This document shows positions 48,471 to 64,000 of a DNA stretch of 64,000 bases, in pieces. Location: positions 5,681,001 to 5,745,000 of the forward strand of contig NC_067296.1 of NCBI RefSeq assembly GCF_020740795.1. Direction: 5' to 3'. The notes beneath the pieces were generated by a model. That model was not told where the DNA came from. It searched no databases and saw only the letters and a program-made list of their open reading frames with translations. This DNA is from Apus apus. Taxonomy: Eukaryota; Chordata; Aves; Apodiformes; Apodidae. How positions within the stretch are numbered: the first letter of the stretch is position 1; every line of letters starts with the position of its first letter. A program made the translations under genes and the position numbers.

Positions 48471-51400
48471 CCTCAGTGCATTGCAAGAGCCTCAGTGCAG
48501 CTAAAGGCCCTGAGCCCTCGGCAGGAATGGGCAGGAGGGAGTGAAACAAGCTTCTCACCTGAAGATGTGACCAGTTCCTGAATCCTCAGGTGAGATCAAG
48601 TGCTTCCCTGGATGCTCTCCAGCCCAGGTCTGTGCTCCTTACAGGGATGATTCTGAGGAAGTGTCACTGAGGCATTAGCTGTGTCACTTCTCATCCCAGG
48701 CATTGCAGCCAAATCCCATGGGCAGCTTCCTAGAGATGCCCTGAGCTCTGAAAGGCCTCCTGGACCCTTTTAAGGCAAAAAGCATTTTAAGAGCCTTTGT
48801 GGGGTTTTGCTCTGTGGGGGAGCAGCAAGAGCTGGACACCCCAGTGGGTGGAAGACAGTGACCCATAGTGACTGGTTACCTGAGGAGGGGGGTTGCAGCA
48901 GGACCCCGGGGGGACAGGGGACCCCCAGGGTGGAGGAGATGCTGATGCTGAGCACGGGCTGATCTGGTCCTCCCTGTGTGTGTGTGGGCTGCGTGTTTCA
49001 GGAGCTCAGGGCAGCAGCCCTGGAAGTCCCCCTGAGCTGTGGTTGGTGAGCAAGGCTGGGAAAGGCTGAGTGTCCCTGACAGCACCCACCTTTCCCCCCA
49101 TGTGAGGATCTGCTTTGGTCTGTGTCTGGAGATGTCCCTGCCTTGCTCTGCAGCCCACACAGGGAGGGTCCCCTGGCTCACCAGCACCCCCTCCTCTTGC
49201 CCCATGAGGATGGGCTCTTCCCCTCTCCCTTTCCCCAGCAGAGCAAGTGAATCACAGATTCCTTGTCCCCCCATGGAAACCAGAAGGGGCAGGGATTTCT
49301 CTTGCCATCCAAAAATATTGGTGGCTTGGGAAAAGTGTGAGTGGGAAAATCTGTAATGAGGCCTTTCCCTGGGAACAGATTAAGCTTAATAACATGGGGT
49401 CACTGTGGGGAAGGTGCATCTGATGGATGTAGCGAGACGAGGCAGAGCTTGATGGTGGGGAACAGGCCCCAGCAGAGCAGCTTCTCTCTATCTGGTGTGA
49501 TCTCAAGGCTGTCCTGTTCAGAGAGGGGCTTGGGGGTGCCAGCCAGCCTGCTTCATGGAGGAACCCATGGGGTTCTGGGAGAAACCAGCATGTTCCTGGA
49601 GGAACCACCATGGGGGTCCTGCTGGGCTGAGGGGGCAGTGTGTGCTGGCAGTCCTGGTGGATCCCACAGGCCCCTCCTTATGGTCCTGGCATGGGACCAG
49701 CACACTGCAATGAGCCACTGCATTTGCAGCTCCCCAAGCCATGTCCCCAGAGCCACTGGCAAGCCCAGACCTGTGAGGGCTGTGCCCAGCATCACAGAGG
49801 GTGTGGTGGAGCCAGCCTGGCGCCCAGCAGCACCCCCAGCCTCGGGGCAAGGATGGGGTGTTGGTGGCTCCATGTGGAGCCCAAACTCGTGGGGATCTCC
49901 AGGGCAGCCTCCCCATCCATGGTTGGCCATGGGAAGCTGAGCTAGGTGGGGCCTTCCTGAGCCCTGTGGGTGCATCTCCATTCAGCTGCAGGGATGGAAA
50001 GGTCCCCTAGAACTGGTGGCCCCTTGTCCTGGGTGCTCACTGGCATGGCCAGTACAGGCAGATGTGAAGGGTGCTGAGTCTGTCAGCAGCTGGTCTCTGT
50101 GTGTCCTCAGCCCAGGTGGAGCTCGTGCAGGATCTGGCCATAAAAGCGACCGAGGTCGTTGGGATCATTGCAGGTTTGCTTTGCAAGTCCATTGTTTGTG
50201 AAGGTGATCCAAAAACCTCATCATCCCATTGAGCCTTTCCTGGGGCTACCAGGAGGATGATGGCCAGGGCCCCTTCATGCACACCTCCTTGCAGAAGGCT
50301 CAGGAAGAAGCAGAGCCAAATTTTGAAGGCAACCTGCTGGGAGCAGCATGAGGAGCAGGCTGGTGTGCTATCACCTGCCACTGCCCTGGTGAGCAGCTGT
50401 AGCACCAATGAACCAGCTCATTGCTGGAAACCAGTTTGCTACAGCTGCAAGTCCATTGCTGCTCTGCATCCCGAGGGTGGGAGCAGGCATGAGGCAGGGC
50501 AAGGGCTGGGTGTCCCCAGACCTCCAGCAGGGATGGACACAAGTGTGGATGTCCCCATGGCTCTACCCAGCCAAGCTGGTGTGAAGACCCGGGGTGCTGG
50601 GGGTGCCTACCAGCCCAGCAAGCACCCAAAGCTGCAGTGACCCGCCCCCCCAGGGCAGATGGGGATGCTCCCAGTGCTCACCCCTGGGCACTGCCTTTGC
50701 TGCCACAGCATCTCCCTGCCAGCCCCGGGCAGGAGGGAGGCCTGGGACATTTTGCCCAGTGTTGACAACATGGAAGGAAAAGACCTTGTTTTTAATCACG
50801 GGCTGATTATTTTGGGGAAGCAGGGGGTGCAGGAGGTGGGCTGGCAGCCCCAGGCACACAGGAGGGAACAATGGGGCCACTGTGCAGCTGAACACCCCAG
50901 CTCCTGTCAGAAAGGTCCAGCGAGGGGTTTTCAGCACGTTTCTATTCCCCTGCTCAGGTATAATTACACGGGGGAACAAAGAGCCCTTCAAACCTGCCTG
51001 CTCCCCCTGGCACAGACTGGGGGGGGAGCTGCATGCAGGCAGTGTGTGAGGGAACAGTGACCATGCACACCAGCAAAGGCAGCCCCATGGGGCTGGTGAC
51101 ACTGGGCAGCAGCATGGGGACAAACCCTGGGTATGTTCCCAGCTCCCCTGAGAGCCATGGCAGGGGTTGGGGGGGTCCTCTCCTGAAGCCACACTCTAGT
51201 TGTGCTCCCCAAGGCAGAAAGCAAAGAGCAAATCTCGCCCTGCTTCTCAGCTCTGCCCCTGCTCATGTTAACATGGCCGTGAGCTGGAGAGGGTTTAATC
51301 AAGTGCCTTTTCTTCTGTCCCTGAGGTACCTCAGCCCACGTGTGGGAGCCCCTGCCAGTGCCCTTGGGACCTGATTTGCACTGGGCTGAGCTGAGCTCAC

Positions 51401-53200
51401 ACATCAAAGCTGGAGCAGTTCACTCCCTCTGCCTTTTTTTTTTTCCAGCCCGTGTCTGCAGCTCAGCCCACACTGGCAGTGCTGGCTGGGGGGACCCATG
51501 TCCAGCTCTGACCCTGCACCCCTAACCCAGCCACCAAACCCTGGCTGCAGCCCCTGGGCAGGGGTTCAGCCCTGCATCCCAGTGGGATGCTGCTGGCCCC
51601 TGGGCTCAGTCCTTCCCTGGACTGCAGGGAGTCTGGAGCTTGCCAGGAGTGAGCTTATTTTCAACTTGTTTTTCTTGTTTTAAGGAAAAGAAAAAAAACA
51701 ACCCCAACAAACACCAACCCTAAAAAAGGAAACGGTTTTCTACAGGCTTTTTAGCTGCACGGGCAGGACTGAGCACCTGGAGCTGTGGGCACAGAAGTGT
51801 GGTGATCTCTGTCCCTGAACAGCCCATCTGAGGGCAGGGGCTAATAATACCCACTCCTGGCATTGCTGGTGACACAGGCACCCATGGGTGTCTCCAGCTC
51901 ACTTCATCCTTAATGCAATTTGTGGTTTTCTTTTTAGAGTCTGACCAGTGCAGCCACGTCCCCATGTGCTTGGAGTCTCTTGAACAGGTAATTGTAATTC
52001 CTCAGTGACCCAACTCAGCTTATTTTGGCCCCTGCATAGTTTTACATCCTGCTGCCCAGCTGGGTTATTTATAGCTCTGTCAGAAAAAGGACACAGTCAG
52101 CACAGGTTTTCTGGGCACTGCCCAAACCTACAGCCCCATAGGCAGAGCTGGGGCTAGGAATGCTCCTGGAGGGATGCTTGGGGTGATGGGACCCCCACAG
52201 GGTCTGCAGGTAGGGCTGGGACCAGTGCAGGGGATTGGTAGGAAGGGGGATTTTTTATATATATATATATATATATTTGGCTCATGATGCAGTAACTGGC
52301 TCCTTGGTTCATTTTGTTGGCTGAGCCCCACTTGTGCACTGCATCAGCCCTGGGCATCAGCCCCAGTGGCATCTTTCTGCACCTTTCCCCTGGCTGGGGG
52401 GCAGAGCAGCAGCCCCGTATCCCTGGGAGATATTTACAGTAAGCAGCAAGGGCCACAGGCCCTCTGGACTATCTGGAGGCTCTGCCTGGGGGTGTGGGAC
52501 AGGGACAGCCCTAGGCAAAGGTTTAGAGCTGGAGGGGACAGGCTGCTCTTGCCCCACTTGCCCCATGTCTCTGGCTGCAGCAGCTGGTCCTGATGCCGGG
52601 TCACACACAGCCCTGTGCTGCTCTGCCGGGGACAGGCAGGGACCTGGGAGAGCTGCCACCACACCCGTGTTGGGGAGGTGACAAGGCTGCAGCAAGAGGG
52701 ACCTGCCCTGGGCTGCCCTTCCCGTGGCAAACAGCTCACTGGATCACTGTGCTAGGGAAGAGCATCCAGCCCAGGCACTGAGCTGCACCAGCACGGGACA
52801 GTCCTGTTCCTTACAGCCCCCCCAGCAGCTTCCCCTTCTGATCACCTCTCATGCTCTGGGGGTGAACCTCACCCCACCCCCCCCACCCCCCCCGTTTTAA
52901 CTGGAATTTTCCTGGCCTTTCTGCAGCTGTGGTTGCAAATTGCCCTACAGGCAATCCAGCCTGCTGGCTGCCTTGGTGGCAGGAACGGCGTTGGCAGGCT
53001 GGGTTTGGGCTGGGGGAGCAGGGAAAGGACATTCCCCACACCCCCTGTGTGCCACGGCTGCTCCCCAGAAACTACTCGACCAACCCCTCAGGAAACCTGT
53101 TGTAAGGCTTGGGGCAAAGTGCAACGCGATGGCTGCTGAGAAAAACAAACAAACAGCCAAACCCTCTGAGGTGGGCAGAAAATGTCCCCCGGGGATGCCC
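48471..53200. other. Intergenic region between convergent SDC4 and RBPJL
   Basis: Several overlapping open frames of 100-200 codons exist on both strands. None resembles a known family or has a consistent exon structure. I found no RNA genes and no interspersed repeats. A TA microsatellite lies at 52256-52275. Confidence 0.5.
52256..52275. repeat. TA dinucleotide microsatellite
   Basis: About ten TA units preceded by a short T run, in intergenic DNA. Confidence 0.9.
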
Positions 53201-54010
53201 AGGTGATGCCTGGGTGATGCCCGGCTCCGGGGCTGGCCGCAGCCTCCGGGCGGTGTGATGAGCGTGGCAGTGCTCAGCGGGCTGGGCTCACTAGATGGCA
53301 GCAACAGTTCTGCACAGCCCAGGAGGCCGAAACCAGGCGCCGTGTTCCTCTGGGAGGAACGAGCCAGGATTTTATTTTTTTTTTCCTGATGTTTTTGAAG
53401 GTGCGTTCGCCCCCGGGACCTCCGAGGAGGTCCTTGGTGTGGTGGGAGGACTCCTCGTGGGAGCGGGAGATCCCTGGTGCCTTCAAGCCTTGCCATCCCA
53501 CGGCCACGCACAGCGTGAGTTACCCTGAGCGCCCCTAAAGCACTGGAATGCTTTTCCTAAATCCCCAGCTCTTGGGAGCGTGGGATGGGAAGGGTTTTTT
53601 TTCCCCCATGCTTCGTTTTATCCCCGTGTTTCTGGCTGCCTTGGGGACGCGGGGAGGGGGGGGGGGAAAGCTTCGTGCACGAGTCGGGAGCACAGAAAGG
53701 AGCTGCTGGGTGGGCTCCCCCAGGCAGCAGAGCTGCTCCCCCAGGCAGCAGAGCTGCTCCCCCAGGCAGCAGAGCTGCTCCCCCAGGCAGCAGAGCTGCT
53801 CCCCGGAGCTGGTGGGGTGGTCGGTGTGTTTCCCTGCCACGCGCTGGGCTGTTGCGGGATCCAGCAGGGGTCGGCACAGCCGGCTCGGGAGCGGGAACAT
53901 CCCGCTGGATCCTGGCGCCTGGCCCGGGGTGTTCGTGCTAATCAGGGGTTACGCAAATCAATCCGATGCTGCCACCAGCATCCCCGCCACGGCGCGGAGC
54001 GTGTGTTCCC
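53200..54010. other. Second orphan GC/CpG-rich segment
   Basis: CpG density rises across about 0.8 kb, well outside any recognised gene and 2 kb beyond the RBPJL 3' end. It includes a 21-bp minisatellite. It may be an unannotated promoter or simply GC-rich repeat-prone DNA. Confidence 0.4.
53715..53798. repeat. 21-bp minisatellite, four exact copies
   Basis: The unit starts CTCCCCCAGGCAGC and ends AGAGCTG. Four contiguous copies are identical, then the pattern decays. The unit length is a multiple of three, so all frames stay open through it and produce repetitive peptides. Those are artefacts, not evidence of a gene. Confidence 0.95.
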
Positions 54011-54169
54011 CGGGGCAGGGAAGTGCCTCCTCCAGGAGCTGCAAAGTTCCTCGTTGCCATTTGCGGGACCTGCTGTGAAGAGCAGATGAAAAGCAGCCGG
54101 TGGCTGGTCGGGGGAAGGCAGGAGCCCCCCAAACCCCCCCAGCCCGCCTGCAGCCACCTCTCCCCTTTC

Positions 54170-56000
54170 CCCATGTGGCTTGAATTACTGTGGCTGTTTG
54201 CTTAATCCATCGGGCTTCAAGAATGAGCCACTTGGTTCTTTCCCGGCCTCTCCAGCAAAGCACTGCACCATAAACACAACAAGGCAGGCTTGTTCCAAGC
54301 CCTTGAAGTCAACAAGCAACACTCGTCCTGCCCTCTGGGACGGGGCAGCTGCTAAACATAGCCAAGGGCTCTTTCCATTCATAAAATGTGAATTATGCTC
54401 TGGTCTCTGAGGGAGGGTTGAGCAGCCTGTGGGCTCCAGACACCCCTGCACGGGATGCAGCCAGAAGCTGAAAGGCTTGGCCCCATCATTTCACTGTCCT
54501 CCAGCCCTTCCCTGAGGTGATGGGGGAGGAAATGCTTTTGGGGAGATATGAGGGATCCCCCTGCTCAGGTTGGTTGATGGTTTTTCTTGCAATTCATCCT
54601 CAGTTCCACTGGGGCCAGGGTGGGTTTGCTGGGGAGGTGAGCATAAGGCATGGTAAGTGTGTGCTGATGGGGTAGCCCCCGTGGCTGCCACACAGGGAAA
54701 GCCCCTGCTGCCCCCAGCACTTGCATGAGATGCTTGAGCATTTGCCAGGAACAGGAGCATCAAGATCTTGCACCATCTGCACCTAATGAGTGCCCTGGGA
54801 CTTGCTTCCTTTTGAAACCCCTTGTGGACCTTGGTGTGGTTACCCTTCCTTTGTCCTCCAGCCCTTTCCTCTACCACCCCTTGGCTGTTGGCATGTGCTG
54901 TAACATTCTCCCTGAGCTTTTCCTCCAGCAGCTGCAGCTCCAGATGCACAGAGATGTGTCTGCCAACAGCTTTTTGTGATGTTCCTGTTTCGGGGAATGA
55001 GGAACCTCAGCTCCTGGTGGAATTCAGGAAGATGCTGCTCCCAGGGTAAGGACCCCGGAGACCCAAGTTCTGGTGTTTCCATGGGAGTGGGGCTGTGCAG
55101 GTGCTGCTGGGGGAGTGCAGGGCCAGCTGTCCCCTGCAGCCCTGCATTCAGTGTTCAGAGCTGCAGCGTGGCAGAGGGTGCACCTGGTGAGGCCAAGGAC
55201 AGCTAGGGCTGTCAATCTGGGCAGCATCAGCATCTGGAATGCACTGGGATGGCACAAACCTGCAGGTGAGCTGGGTGATGAGCCAGGGATGCCTGTGTCA
55301 CAGTCAGGTGCTCCTGGGTTGCTGTGGGTCATAGGGCACCACGTGTCCCCTGCTCCCCTGCCTGCTGGGGGTTAAACACTGCTGCAGGTTTGATCATTGG
55401 GTTGTTTCAAAACCCAGCTCAGAAGTGCCAAACCAGCAGGTTTCCAGGCACATCGTGGGCCTTTTGATGCCATGGAGATCTGAAGACTAAATAAAGCTGT
55501 GAGACCCACCTACTCTGCATAAGGCTTGGGTCCAGCTCTGAGAAACCTGCTGCTTTTTATGGCATCTTCAGATCAGTAGCTTCCTGCTGATGCCAGCACT
55601 GAAATTCCTGTATATGTGTGTTTGTGTATAAAACAAGGGAGCTCAGCAGAGCGAGCCACGCTAGCTAGGAAGGAGCTGGGTTTCACACTGAAGTGTTTTT
55701 TTCTCTCTCTTTCCCTTTTTCTTTTGAAATAACCCCATTTGGGCCTCTAATAAAAACCCCAAACATCTGGCATCAAGTATTCAGCTGCTGGAAATCAGCT
55801 CCTTGTTACTGAAAAAGCACAGAAGTGATGCAGGGATTCCTGGTATGGATCAATAACACTTCAGGAGACGTTCGTGCATCATCCCTGTCTCTCCTGGCCT
55901 TTGCATAGATGGACTGAGGACATCAAGGGAGCTGTGATGCTCTGTGCCAGCACGGGAGGTAAATGGTGAAGGCTGGTAAAGAAGCAATTGAATCAGTGAA
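54170..56000. other. Intergenic, downstream of RBPJL
   Basis: No coding gene was recognised. Plus-strand AATAAA at 55490-55495 and a TATAAAA string at 55627-55633 are present but cannot be tied to any exon. Confidence 0.45.
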
Positions 56001-56017
56001 GAGTCCTTCAAGCTTGA

Positions 56018-56023
56018 TTTATT
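56018..56023 (-). terminator. RBPJL: Polyadenylation signal AATAAA, RBPJL
   Basis: On the minus strand AATAAA lies 211 bases after the RBPJL stop codon, giving a short 3' UTR of about 0.2 kb. Confidence 0.65.
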
Positions 56024-56233
56024 GACACTCTTGTCTTGAGATCTCAGCAGGGTGAGATGCTGCTGTGAGGGAGAGACAAGTCAGCGACGCACAGTGACGT
56101 GGTGGTTGGATGCCTGGGGAGGTCCCTTGGCAGGACCACCCCAAGCCCTGGATGGGGACCCTTGGCAGGGCCCAGGGCTGCTCCCCTTCCCTGGGGGCTG
56201 GCAGTGAGGCTGAGCCTCTGCTCACCCAGCTCG

Positions 56234-64000
<7,767 letters not shown>

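Noticed and set aside
53548-54089. Repetitive peptides in several frames over the 21-bp minisatellite
   Set aside because: A repeat unit that is a multiple of three keeps all frames open. There is no consistent gene model.
55490-55633. AATAAA at 55490 and TATAAAA at 55627 on the plus strand as ends of unknown genes
   Set aside because: No exons could be attached to either. AT-rich hexamers are common by chance.

Overview
The window is vertebrate genomic DNA, most likely from a bird. Syndecan-4 reads very close to chicken syndecan-4 as I recall it, introns are mostly short, GC-rich promoter islands are dense, and I see no obvious interspersed repeats. This fits an avian microchromosome segment equivalent to chicken chromosome 20 and human 20q13.12. 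I cannot name the species. No prokaryotic genes, CRISPR arrays, prophages or retroviral remains were recognised.

Five protein-coding genes could be traced exon by exon, with GT-AG junctions and matching phases. From left to right they are: DBNDD2 on the minus strand (1 to about 6500, last exon cut by the left edge); a neuritin-family gene on the plus strand (10919-15090); SYS1 on the minus strand (20402-21794); SDC4 on the plus strand (26893-43378, with a 13.5 kb first intron); and RBPJL on the minus strand (56234-62274, extreme 5' end not found). DBNDD2, SYS1, SDC4 and RBPJL keep the order and relative orientation of the human block, read in reverse. The exception is the neuritin-family gene, which lies between SYS1 and DBNDD2, where human has TP53TG5.

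The genes do not form one pathway. DBNDD2 is a casein-kinase-1-binding dysbindin-domain protein. The neuritin-like gene predicts a small secreted, probably GPI-anchored, six-cysteine protein. SYS1 is a four-pass Golgi protein that recruits ARFRP1. SDC4 is a heparan sulfate proteoglycan of focal adhesions. RBPJL is the acinar-type CSL transcription factor of the PTF1 complex. SYS1 and SDC4 are divergent with about 5 kb between their starts. SDC4 and RBPJL converge on a 10 kb gap that holds two GC/CpG-rich islands without an assigned gene.

The most notable item is the neuritin-family gene, which looks like an intact third family member beside NRN1 and NRN1L. Other points are phase-compatible alternative first exons of DBNDD2, simple-sequence arrays at the SYS1 promoter and in its first intron, a long polypyrimidine tract beside a TATA/kappa-B promoter at SDC4, the orphan islands, and an intronic CRE plus GGATTA cluster in RBPJL. 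Exon borders and products rest on reading the sequence and on remembered family sequences. No database search or transcript data were available.
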